From: a virus
DNA length: 47,939 nucleotides
Strand: one strand, 5' to 3'
IMG/VR virus record: IMGVR_UViG_3300020185_002777
Location: 1-47,939 of that record
Of the stretch, positions 36,715 to 45,351 are shown one piece after another. The notes below the pieces were generated by a model. It was given only the letters and a program-made list of their open reading frames with translations. It searched no databases and was not told the origin of the DNA. Each line of letters begins with the position of its first letter. Position 1 is the stretch's first letter. The position numbers were made by a program, and so were the translations under genes.

Positions 36715-39700
36715 TTACTCTTCGCCTTCTACTAATACAAAATCGTTTACAGAGAAATTAACTTTAATTTTTTTACTTTCTTCTGCTGTCCCATTATGGA
36801 CATCTACAGTTGTTACAAGTGGAAGTTCGTTAACAATTTGATTTCTAATTTCATTAAATTTTGTGAGGGTCCACTGTTCGAGGCGCGGATCGTCTAACGA
36901 CATTGTTTCACCTGCTACCGCTGTGGTAGTATCTATTCCATACTGTTGTGCAAGTTCTGGATTTTCAAAACTACTCCAATACTCGCCCGGAACTGTAGTA
37001 CCGGTCCGCGGATCAAATACATAAATAGTAACTCTTTCGCCTTTTTTAAAATCTACCCATTTTTTTTCTGCCAATTCATATTGTGCTAAATGTGCATCTG
37101 TTATTGTGAACTCATCATTTTCACTTAAATAATCCATTGGCAATGAAAATCCATCTGATGGTTTAATAGGTAGTACAGACATATCTTTAATAATATTTAC
37201 ATTGCCGTTATCATCGACTGTAACTCTGTCTGCAATAGGGGTTGAGTGTGCATTATCTAAATTTGAAATGTTCTCTAATACTGTATTATCAATTTGTGTT
37301 TTTTCTTCTGCTTCTTCTTCATTCCAACTCCATTCACTATCGCCGCCTGCTAATCTGTCGTTGTATATTCTAATTGATTTATCTAATTCATTATTGATCT
37401 TAATTAATTTTGATTCATTACGAATGGGATCCAATTGTGCTGCTTCATCAATAGCATCATAAGCATCACTCAAGTTTTCGTAATGACGTTTTTCATCAGC
37501 AGATAAATCATTATAACTTCCACCTGCTGCTGCTATCATTTGTGTTTGTGCATCTTCAATTCTTGCTTGCATGATTGCTTCTCTGGGTGTTTTTAAAGGA
37601 GTTGCTGCTATCGTTTCAATAGTTGGTGCATCATATGGAAGTGTTTTAACAGTATAAGGATTATCAATAGAATTCAATAATTCTGCTTGGTCTTCTGGTA
37701 GACTATCTATATATTTTCTAACTTTTATTCCATTACGAGTAGCCGCAGCATCTCTATAGCCTTCTACCACGTCAACCGGTAAATCCAGTGCCGCTAATTG
37801 GTCTGGGTTATAATCTACCGCTGGTGAATTAGGGTCCTTATATTCTTCAGTAGAATGTAATGGCAATGAACCGTCTAACATCATGTTTGAATTTTCTAAA
37901 ACTATTTTGGTGGGCGTTTCCGTATTAATACGAGTGTCAACAGTTTGTGTAACATGTCCAGAAATGTCTTGCACCATTTCAGTAACACTGTTCTCATTCT
38001 GAATAGTAATATTTTCTATTTCACTCATAATTTCTGTAACTTTATCTTGGTCAACCGTTGTAGGTGTTATTATTGTTTCTCCATCATATATTTTAGTGTT
38101 TAGTAGTGCAATAAGTTCAGGTGATGGTGGGGTTCCATCATTTGCTGATCCTTGAAAAAGCCCACTAGCTTCTTCTGGTGTACCAAATGTTTCACGTAGT
38201 TTTGATTTTATATCTGCAATTACCTTTGTTGCTTCAGTTGACCCATTATTACTTAGAAGTTCGGCTTCATTAAGTAATGTCGTTAACCTAGATGCTTGTT
38301 CTGCCGTTGGAAATGGAGAAGCCTCGGCCATAATACCTGCAAGACTAGATAAACTTCCTGAAAGTTTTTTAAAAGCACCATTAGCAACATTACTTGTCTG
38401 ATTGGAAAATCCAGTAAATTCTGATGGTATACTTGCTACTACATCACTGCCTCGTCCGTCACCGACGCGATTATTTACATCAGCAAATTCACCACCGGGA
38501 CCAAAACCAAATCCATCACCGTCTATTGTTCCTTTACGAACTGTGGTTGATTTAAAGTTTGAAGGTATAGGCTGTCTGATGCATTGTAAACTTTGTGTAA
38601 ATTGTCCTTGACTGAATGTACTTTTTATTTTTCTAACCATATATAAGAATATATCTAAACTATCAATTTTTATATTATCAAATTCATCTACGCCATCCGC
38701 TTTATTAACAACTAACATCATGTAATTTGTGCCATTCACATTTGCATTATGTCCTCTAACATCGTCAATGCTGTTATTTTTACCAAACATTTTTTCTTTT
38801 GTTTTCTCTGTTACATAATATTCTACCCAGAATGGATCGCCTTTAATTGTCATTTCAAGGCGTTGCATACTTAGATCAGCATTAAGAGATTCATTAAATT
38901 TACTTCGTGCTAACGATATGTTACTCCGGTCAGTTGAACTAAAAGATGAAATAGTTGTTCCATTACGCATGTTAGATAGTATATCACGTTCAAATGTAAT
39001 ACTATTAAGTGCGATTGCGTCCATCATTGATGCATATTCTGTGTCAGACAATTTATTTGAGTCTGCGAAAAAATCAGCACCCAATTCTTCTGCAAGAGAT
39101 ATTTCATTTATTGGTTTTAATAAATTAGAGCGAATATTTCTGTTAAATTTTGCTTGTTCTTTTAGCAATGCATTAATATCAATACCTACTTGTGCTCTAA
39201 AAATATTTTCATATTCCTCTATTTGTTTATTATTGTTACTAATACTTGATTTAGTCTCTTCAATATCACGGTCACCTTTTTCAATGCGCGCACCCAAAAA
39301 TCCAACATCTCTTCGTATATTATCTGCCTGTATTGCCCGCTGAACTGTGTTAAATAAATCTGGGTCCAATCTTTGTAACTCAGCCATATCTGCATATGAA
39401 TCAATATTCTGATATCTATTACCTACTGCCATGGCATCATCAGCACTAGTGGTGTTTTTATTTTCAGCAGCAATCATTCCCTGACGGGTTCGGTCAAATA
39501 GTTCATCTTGTTTACGTAGCAAGTCTGATCTTTTTTGGTCTTGGTCTGTGCTCTGGCGTATTAGTTTATTATCAAGTTTATCTGTAAGCCCAGTTACTTC
39601 ACGATATCTTGCGAACTGTTCTTTAGTAAGATACTTAGATAAATCAGTATCCCCCTTTAAGAATCTATTCCATGAATACTCATCACCCGGTGAACGGTAA

Positions 39701-41721
39701 CTTTTAATAAGTTGCTTGTCCAATGATACTGTTAAATCCAGGATTTGGTCATTAAGACCTGTATATTCGTAGTTGTATAATTTTCTACATCTACCTTTAT
39801 CAAATATTTCAGATAGTAATTTTCGTGTTTCAGAAATTTTTATAGTCTGATCTTCAAGATCCTGAATTATTATTTCACGATGCATAGTTATATAATATGT
39901 GATATCGTAAGCAGATTTATTTGTAATAAGATTGAATTCTTTTTGGACAACTTTGGGTATAATTCTAACTGCATATGAGAAACCTGGATTTTTAATTAAA
40001 AGCTCATCTTTAACTTTTGACGATTGTATACAAATATCATATAAGAGATGTGCAATACTAACTCCAGCGGTTGATTGTCCAATTTGCTGTGCAATATTTA
40101 AACCATTGGCACTACGGCGTTCAATTTCAGTACTGGCGGAACTTTTATTTGCAAGTTCATTATTCATTTTAGATTCTGCAAATCTCTCTTTAAAATCTTC
40201 ACTAAATTCAATATTATAACTGTTAAAATATCCAGTTTGATCTTCACGATAACCAGTACCCAAGTGTGCAGTTTTATTTAACTCAGTAACAAAAGAATTT
40301 AATGTTCCATTTAATGTAGGCTTGATATCAAAGGTCAAGTCATGTTTTGTCGTATTAATAACATGTGTTGATGCAATATAATTTACCGCTGTACCAGTTA
40401 AACTGGTTGTAGTTCCAGTAGCATTTGTTGTAGTACTAATCTCACTGTAACTAGTAATTAAAAATGGAATAACTTTTGCAATTGGCAACACCGTTGAATT
40501 TTTTGGATTATCGTTGTCATATCCTTTATATGAAATTTTAATAAAATATACCGCAGTGCCAATGTCTGAATATCCCATAAGATTAGCAAATGTATGTAAT
40601 GTATCATTAAGATTGGTATTTCCGATTTGAGTGATATCAAAGGAAAGATGTGAATCTACTCCCACCATTTTAGCAACATTCCCATCACCTGTACCTAAAT
40701 TCTCTAAAGTTAAATTATCAATATTGAATTCAGTAGATGTTGCAGTTTGTGCAATAGTTACTTTATCAATATCGTTTGTAGGCCATCCGCCTGATATAGT
40801 TGTTTCAAAAGAATCACGATTAAATTCATGAAACGCAGTTGCATCATCTTTTGGAACAATAAACAGTTCTATATGATATGAATAATTTTCATAATTATCA
40901 AGTTCATTATACCAAAATATTTCGTGTTCTTCGGCAGCGTTAACCACTTCCTTTAATGTAGAGAAATCATTTGCGCTAAAAAAGCCATTCTCTTTTTTTA
41001 ATTGTTGTAATTCACTTCTTTTTGTGTCTGTGTTAACTTTATTAGGAAATTTCCGATCATGAGGTGTAACCCCGTTACCACCGCCCACAATAGCATTGGT
41101 CAGTGGATCAATAGTGGGAACTGTAAGTCTAGTAGGGAGGGGTGAAGCACTGCTTAAAAATCCTCGATTTTCTGATGTATCTAATGATAATATATCTGAT
41201 AATCTGGGTGAATCTGGCGTTCCTCTTGGTTTGGGAACTCCATCGAACCTATCGTCTTCTTCATGATTTGCAACAGTTGCAACTGTTACTGGTGCACCAC
41301 TTGATGTGTTTGCTAAGTTAATACCTTTAGTGATAGAATTTTTAAAATAGTTAGAGGATTCCGTGCCTCCCTCTTTTTGTATCATTGCGCTTACAAGTTT
41401 TTTAGTAGTCTCAGGATCTTTCTTTAATTCAAGAGTTAGGTCTGGATCTACTCCCATACTTTTAGAAACAAAATCAATATACCCGCCAGTATCATTTGGT
41501 CCGTATGGTGCCCATCGTGATATTATTTCTCTTATACTAGATAAATTATATCTTTCTTGGTAGGTATGCAAGGTTTTGACCATTGCACGAACTCCCATTT
41601 CAGGAGTAGCAAACGTCACAAATTCAGTGTCGTTGCCTGTTACCGAACCGTCCCAATTACTTCCACCAAGCCTGATATTACCGGGATTATTGTTTCTTTG
41701 ATTTCTGGGTATAGTAGACAT
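36715..41721 (-). CDS. large hub/tail protein with N-terminal muramidase-like domain
   Basis: This is a 1668-aa protein. Residues 1-120 resemble the phage structural lysozyme domain that starts RNNNPGNIR: FVTFATPEMGVRAMVKTLHT, a YQERYNLSSIREIISRWAPY segment, and YIDFVSKSMGVD. Some members of that family cleave the glycan strand. The remaining ~1500 residues are a virion protein with helical stretches (about 760-900), a beta region near 1000 (DPFWVEYYVTEKTKEKMFG) and a low-complexity acidic C-terminal third. It lies between gp53 and gp5 in the hub operon and is probably part of the hub or tail tube tip. The catalytic Glu cannot be assigned with confidence. Confidence 0.8.
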   Translation of the reverse strand: MSTIPRNQRNNNPGNIRLGGSNWDGSVTGNDTEFVTFATPEMGVRAMVKTLHTYQERYNLSSIREIISRWAPYGPNDTGGYIDFVSKSMGVDPDLTLELKKDPETTKKLVSAMIQKEGGTESSNYFKNSITKGINLANTSSGAPVTVATVANHEEDDRFDGVPKPRGTPDSPRLSDILSLDTSENRGFLSSASPLPTRLTVPTIDPLTNAIVGGGNGVTPHDRKFPNKVNTDTKRSELQQLKKENGFFSANDFSTLKEVVNAAEEHEIFWYNELDNYENYSYHIELFIVPKDDATAFHEFNRDSFETTISGGWPTNDIDKVTIAQTATSTEFNIDNLTLENLGTGDGNVAKMVGVDSHLSFDITQIGNTNLNDTLHTFANLMGYSDIGTAVYFIKISYKGYDNDNPKNSTVLPIAKVIPFLITSYSEISTTTNATGTTTSLTGTAVNYIASTHVINTTKHDLTFDIKPTLNGTLNSFVTELNKTAHLGTGYREDQTGYFNSYNIEFSEDFKERFAESKMNNELANKSSASTEIERRSANGLNIAQQIGQSTAGVSIAHLLYDICIQSSKVKDELLIKNPGFSYAVRIIPKVVQKEFNLITNKSAYDITYYITMHREIIIQDLEDQTIKISETRKLLSEIFDKGRCRKLYNYEYTGLNDQILDLTVSLDKQLIKSYRSPGDEYSWNRFLKGDTDLSKYLTKEQFARYREVTGLTDKLDNKLIRQSTDQDQKRSDLLRKQDELFDRTRQGMIAAENKNTTSADDAMAVGNRYQNIDSYADMAELQRLDPDLFNTVQRAIQADNIRRDVGFLGARIEKGDRDIEETKSSISNNNKQIEEYENIFRAQVGIDINALLKEQAKFNRNIRSNLLKPINEISLAEELGADFFADSNKLSDTEYASMMDAIALNSITFERDILSNMRNGTTISSFSSTDRSNISLARSKFNESLNADLSMQRLEMTIKGDPFWVEYYVTEKTKEKMFGKNNSIDDVRGHNANVNGTNYMMLVVNKADGVDEFDNIKIDSLDIFLYMVRKIKSTFSQGQFTQSLQCIRQPIPSNFKSTTVRKGTIDGDGFGFGPGGEFADVNNRVGDGRGSDVVASIPSEFTGFSNQTSNVANGAFKKLSGSLSSLAGIMAEASPFPTAEQASRLTTLLNEAELLSNNGSTEATKVIADIKSKLRETFGTPEEASGLFQGSANDGTPPSPELIALLNTKIYDGETIITPTTVDQDKVTEIMSEIENITIQNENSVTEMVQDISGHVTQTVDTRINTETPTKIVLENSNMMLDGSLPLHSTEEYKDPNSPAVDYNPDQLAALDLPVDVVEGYRDAAATRNGIKVRKYIDSLPEDQAELLNSIDNPYTVKTLPYDAPTIETIAATPLKTPREAIMQARIEDAQTQMIAAAGGSYNDLSADEKRHYENLSDAYDAIDEAAQLDPIRNESKLIKINNELDKSIRIYNDRLAGGDSEWSWNEEEAEEKTQIDNTVLENISNLDNAHSTPIADRVTVDDNGNVNIIKDMSVLPIKPSDGFSLPMDYLSENDEFTITDAHLAQYELAEKKWVDFKKGERVTIYVFDPRTGTTVPGEYWSSFENPELAQQYGIDTTTAVAGETMSLDDPRLEQWTLTKFNEIRNQIVNELPLVTTVDVHNGTAEESKKIKVNFSVNDFVLVEGEE

Positions 41722-41723
41722 TT

Positions 41724-42014
41724 TTAGCCCATTCTATCTATATTAGTTTTTTTAGGAATACGTATAACTTTACCAGGAGTAAAATCATTGATTGGGTCTT
41801 GTATGATATCTGGATTACGTAGTGCAAATATCCACCAGTATTTAGATGTACCATATGACTCATAACTTAGAAGGTCAGGTCTGTTATCTAATCTTTGTGG
41901 GATTGTATACTCAATGTCCATGGGATCTTTAATTATATATCTGGGTTTTTGTATATCTAAAATCTTATTAAATAGTATTGGAGTATTTCTCCATGGTGAT
42001 CTGTTATCATACAT
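41724..42014 (-). CDS. 53: baseplate wedge subunit gp53
   Basis: This 96-aa protein contains the LysM-like gp53 core: DIEYTIPQRLDNRPDLLSYE, SYGTSKYWWIFALRNPDI and a closing PGKVIRIP. It corresponds to the central part of T4 gp53, which links neighbouring wedges. Its start overlaps the end of the gp48-type gene by eight bases and has AAAGG upstream. The order gp48, gp53, hub fits marine T4-like phages. Confidence 0.85.
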   Translation of the reverse strand: MYDNRSPWRNTPILFNKILDIQKPRYIIKDPMDIEYTIPQRLDNRPDLLSYESYGTSKYWWIFALRNPDIIQDPINDFTPGKVIRIPKKTNIDRMG

Positions 42015-42726
42015 AACCTTTACCTCTCAAATTTCCTCTTAGATATTCATCTACTGTAAAGTTTTCTCTTATACTTTTAGGAGAATATGTAGCCAATAAT
42101 GAAAATACAAATGCGCCATTTACTGGCATTCTAATTGTTTCGTTTGATGTATTAGTGTTTGCTGAACGTAGTTTTCCTACAGCAGTCATAACACCATCTT
42201 CTACAGGTCTATGTTCTATTTTTTTTAACACATCATAAATTTCGCCTCTGGGATCCCCACCTACTGTTGGATCTCCAGTCTTTTTATTTTTTATTTCGAT
42301 ATAAGATACATCAGCATCCAAGTTGTATGTAAAATCAGTTAATACAACAGGAACATTTTGAAATATACCGTGTGCATTAAATCTAAGAACCGGCGGTGGT
42401 AATCCTCTATCATTATCCAATTTACCAAATCTCATTTTCATTGAACCTCTAAAAAAGTCTAATGCCTGCAAGATATAATATGCCTGCTCTTCATTCTCAA
42501 TTAGTATAGGAGCAGTAACGGAAAAAGATGCATTATTTGCAGATTCAAAAAATGATTGTTGAAAGTTAGAATGTGTTGTAGCCGCTTGTGAATAATTTGC
42601 ATTTATAATATTAGTAACGGTGGGCGTATACGGAAAGTTAAACTTTCGTATTCCACTCTCTCTCAATCGACCACTGGGATCAATGATATTTACAGGTTGC
42701 TGGTCCTTGTATGGGTTATACGCCAT
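42007..42726 (-). CDS. 48: baseplate tail-tube cap protein, gp48 type
   Basis: This 239-aa protein has NFPYTPTVTNIINANYSQ, FSVTAPILIENEEQAYYILQ and ALDFFRGSMKMRFGK, typical of the gp48/gp54 tube-cap family that seeds tail-tube growth on the baseplate. I prefer gp48 over gp54 by position at the head of the operon; both share the fold. AGGAG precedes the ATG, and a GATAAATAC late core lies 25 bases upstream. It starts the late operon that continues through gp5. Confidence 0.8.
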   Translation of the reverse strand: MAYNPYKDQQPVNIIDPSGRLRESGIRKFNFPYTPTVTNIINANYSQAATTHSNFQQSFFESANNASFSVTAPILIENEEQAYYILQALDFFRGSMKMRFGKLDNDRGLPPPVLRFNAHGIFQNVPVVLTDFTYNLDADVSYIEIKNKKTGDPTVGGDPRGEIYDVLKKIEHRPVEDGVMTAVGKLRSANTNTSNETIRMPVNGAFVFSLLATYSPKSIRENFTVDEYLRGNLRGKGYV

Positions 42727-42750
42727 AACTGCTTCTCCTAGATTACATCA

Positions 42751-42759
42751 GTATTTATC
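42751..42759 (-). promoter_or_regulatory. late promoter core GATAAATAC upstream of gp48
   Basis: The minus strand reads GATAAATAC 25 bases before the gp48-type ATG, identical to the core before gp25 and placed as expected for a gp55-dependent late promoter. Confidence 0.65.
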
Positions 42760-42787
42760 ACGGTATAAACTACGTATATTTGGAAAA
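42751..42787. repeat. divergent-promoter element, copy B
   Basis: This copy shares TATAAACTACGTATATTTG and the flanking GTATTTATCA exactly with copy A at 33145-33180; only two bases between the blocks differ. It lies between the late promoter of gp48 and the sigma70 promoter of gp55. Confidence 0.7.
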
Positions 42788-42798
42788 CATTAAATAGG

Positions 42799-42827
42799 TT
42801 GACAACTACATAAAAACAATGTATAAT
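42799..42827 (+). promoter_or_regulatory. consensus sigma70 promoter for gp55-gp47-gp46
   Basis: TTGACA at 42799-42804 and TATAAT at 42822-42827 with a 17-base spacer form a perfect sigma70 consensus, followed by TAGGAG and the gp55 ATG. A strong host-recognised promoter suits early or middle expression. Confidence 0.9.
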
Positions 42828-42855
42828 AATAATAAATTATTAGGAGAATACAAAA

Positions 42856-43746
42856 ATGGCCAGACGGCAGAATTATTTAAACAATAGAGATATGCTAAAG
42901 CAAATTCATATTTCTAAATCTAATTTTTCATGGTTTGAAGATTATGACCTATACAATCAATTTGATGTAATTATTGACAATATTACTGGCGAACTTGATC
43001 TAAAAACAGAACTAAATTCATTAATGGATGTTGCTAGACAGACGAAAGCAGACCGTATTCAAAAGTCTGCATGGGATTTGAACACTGACAAAAAGAAAAA
43101 ACAAGTTGATTTTGCGGTAGACAAAAATTCATTCAACGAAGAAGAATTAGTATTCCGTGTTATGACATTTGAACATATTCCGGATGAACCAGGTAGAAAA
43201 CTAAATCCCAAGACTGTGGCAGATCATAAAGTTAAATTAAACTTTCCACCATACAAGCATTATATTCTCCGAAATGGCGAAGTTGCCGAAGTGGGCATAT
43301 CACATTTCAATAAAAATAAAGAATTTGACTTGACATCAGGTAAGATTACTGCTACATTGGCAAATATGTATATCAAACTAGTAGAACGCTATTCACAGCG
43401 TGGTAATTGGCGTGGATATACATATATTGACGAAATGAGAGGACAAGCATTACTACAGTTGACACAGATTGGTCTGCAGTTTAATGAAGCAAAATCAGAT
43501 AATCCATTTGCTTACTACACTGCAGCAGTTAATAATTCATTTACACGTGTTCTTAATATTGAGAAAAAAAATCAAGGCATTAGAGATGATCTATTAGAGA
43601 AATCAGGGCAGGCTCCTAGTTGGACAAGACAACTTGAACATGAAATGAAGTCACAAGAGCGGTGGAAGAAAATTATTAGAACTAATATCACAGACGACCA
43701 AATACCAACAGAAACTATTAAAGAGATTTATGCAGACGATGAATGA
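42856..43746 (+). CDS. 55: late-transcription sigma factor, gp55 type
   Basis: This 296-aa protein carries in its C-terminal half the gp55/sigma region-2-like core: GYTYIDEMRGQALLQLTQIG, FNEAKSDNPFAYYTAAVNNS and FTRVLNIEKKNQGIRDDLLE. It opens with NYLNNRDMLKQI, like the NYVNNKELLQAI opening of T4 gp55. Between them lies an insertion of roughly 100 residues absent from T4 gp55 (185 aa). The role would be to direct host RNA polymerase to TATAAATA-type late promoters, several of which are seen here. It heads the operon with gp47 and gp46, from a consensus promoter. Confidence 0.85.
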   Translation: MARRQNYLNNRDMLKQIHISKSNFSWFEDYDLYNQFDVIIDNITGELDLKTELNSLMDVARQTKADRIQKSAWDLNTDKKKKQVDFAVDKNSFNEEELVFRVMTFEHIPDEPGRKLNPKTVADHKVKLNFPPYKHYILRNGEVAEVGISHFNKNKEFDLTSGKITATLANMYIKLVERYSQRGNWRGYTYIDEMRGQALLQLTQIGLQFNEAKSDNPFAYYTAAVNNSFTRVLNIEKKNQGIRDDLLEKSGQAPSWTRQLEHEMKSQERWKKIIRTNITDDQIPTETIKEIYADDE

Positions 43747-44752
43747 TAATTTATTCAAAAAATTAGCATACTTTACAGATATACATTTTGGAATGCGAAA
43801 CAACGCACAACAACACAATAAAGATTGTAGTGACTTTGTTGATTGGTTTATTGAGCAGGCAAAAGAGCGCGGATGCGAAACGTGTATATTCGGCGGGGAT
43901 TGGCATCATAATCGTGCCAGTTTAAATATATCAACAATGAAATATTCTATTGAGAGTTTACGTAAACTCAATGATGCATTTGAAAATGTTTATTTTATTA
44001 AAGGTAATCATGATTTATTTTATCGTGAAAGCCGTGAAGTTAGTAGCGTAGAGTTTGCTAAGGAATTTGAAAATATCACAGTTGTTGATGATACAACCAT
44101 TAATGGTGATGTTGCACTAGTAAGTTGGCTAGTAGGTGATGAATGGAAGAAAGTTCCCAAAATCAAATCCAAGTATATGTTTGGTCACTTTGAACTGCCT
44201 ACATTCAAACTAAATGCTATGGTAGAAATGCCAGACCATGGTGGTCTGAAGCGAGAAATGTTCTCACACCAAGATTATGTATTCACAGGTCACTTTCATC
44301 AAAGACAAGTTAAAGGTAATATTATCTATACCGGTAATGCTTTCCCACATAACTTCTCTGATGCGTGGGATGATGACCGCGGGTGGATGTTTTTGGAATG
44401 GGGAGGTAAGCCTGAGTTCTATGCTTGGGAAGATGCACCGAAATACAAAACAATAAAACTTTCAAAGTTATTAGATGATCCAGATAAGTATCTGTTGCCT
44501 AAGTCTACAGTTAAAGTATCGCTTGATATTGATATATCATACGAGGAAGCAAATTTTATCAAAGACACCTTTATTGAAACATATTCATTGCGTGACATAA
44601 CACTTGTCCCAGTGAAGTCAACTGAACATGAAGAAGATACCTCAGCAGAGATACATTTTGAAACTATTGATCAGATTGTATTGTCACAATTAACATCATT
44701 AGATGGAACTTTTGATAAGAATGTATTAATAGAGATTTATAATGGACTATAA
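43730..44752 (+). CDS. 47: recombination endonuclease subunit gp47 (SbcD/Mre11-like)
   Basis: This 340-aa protein has the calcineurin-like metallophosphoesterase motifs: DIH at 17-19, GGDWHH at 55-60, GNHD at 92-95 and GHFH at 187-190. They form the two-metal site of Mre11-type nucleases. With gp46 it makes the complex that resects DNA ends for recombination-dependent replication and supplies nucleotides from host DNA. It overlaps the gp55 end by 17 bases from ATG 43730; a second ATG at 43739 is possible, and AGAG is better spaced for the first. Confidence 0.95.
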   Translation: MQTMNDNLFKKLAYFTDIHFGMRNNAQQHNKDCSDFVDWFIEQAKERGCETCIFGGDWHHNRASLNISTMKYSIESLRKLNDAFENVYFIKGNHDLFYRESREVSSVEFAKEFENITVVDDTTINGDVALVSWLVGDEWKKVPKIKSKYMFGHFELPTFKLNAMVEMPDHGGLKREMFSHQDYVFTGHFHQRQVKGNIIYTGNAFPHNFSDAWDDDRGWMFLEWGGKPEFYAWEDAPKYKTIKLSKLLDDPDKYLLPKSTVKVSLDIDISYEEANFIKDTFIETYSLRDITLVPVKSTEHEEDTSAEIHFETIDQIVLSQLTSLDGTFDKNVLIEIYNGL

Positions 44753-45344
44753 GAGAGTTTTAATAACAGGAAATAAAGAATATGGGCTTTGTAAAGAAAT
44801 ATGTAATATTTTTGATACTGTGGATAACATTGATTATTTTACTGCTTCTAGGGTAAATGATTGGGATCTTACTTCAGCCACAACGCAAAATAAACTAGCA
44901 GACTTTTTTATCTCAGAAAATTGTAATGTCTTTATAAACAATTCTGCTATGTGGAAATTCCAACAAACTCTTTTGGCTGAGACAATGTATAATCGTATCA
45001 AGGATGAACAATTGGCTGCCCATTTCATACATATAGGAAGTACAGCAGACACAGGTGTTAAAGGAAGAACTTGGAGATACCCAACAGAAAAGAAAGCATT
45101 AAAAAACTATAACCGAGATTTATCTTACATGGCAATTGGTGGTTCAAATATAAGAACTACATTATTATCTCCTGGAAGTCTGACTACACCAAATGTTATA
45201 AAAAAACATCCAGATAGAAAACTATTAGATGTAGAATATATTGCAGAAACTATTTTATGGTTGCTTTCTCAACCAGAATATGTTAATATAAATGAAATTA
45301 GTTTAGACCCAATTCAATCAGGACAATTCGCAAGAGAGAGGTAG
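44742..45344 (+). CDS. short-chain dehydrogenase/reductase-like protein between gp47 and gp46
   Basis: This 200-aa protein has an SDR-type layout: VLITGNKEYGL at residues 6-16 (variant of TGxxxGxG), INNSA at 65-69 (variant of NNAG), Ser100 with Tyr113 and Lys117 (YPTEK, the YxxxK pair) and SPGSLTTP after. The catalytic residues are present, but the nucleotide loop lacks the last Gly, so NAD(P) binding is probable rather than certain. The substrate is unknown. It overlaps gp47 by 11 bases and lies seven bases before gp46, so it is translated with the nuclease pair. Confidence 0.8.
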   Translation: MDYKRVLITGNKEYGLCKEICNIFDTVDNIDYFTASRVNDWDLTSATTQNKLADFFISENCNVFINNSAMWKFQQTLLAETMYNRIKDEQLAAHFIHIGSTADTGVKGRTWRYPTEKKALKNYNRDLSYMAIGGSNIRTTLLSPGSLTTPNVIKKHPDRKLLDVEYIAETILWLLSQPEYVNINEISLDPIQSGQFARER

Positions 45345-45351
45345 ATTACTT

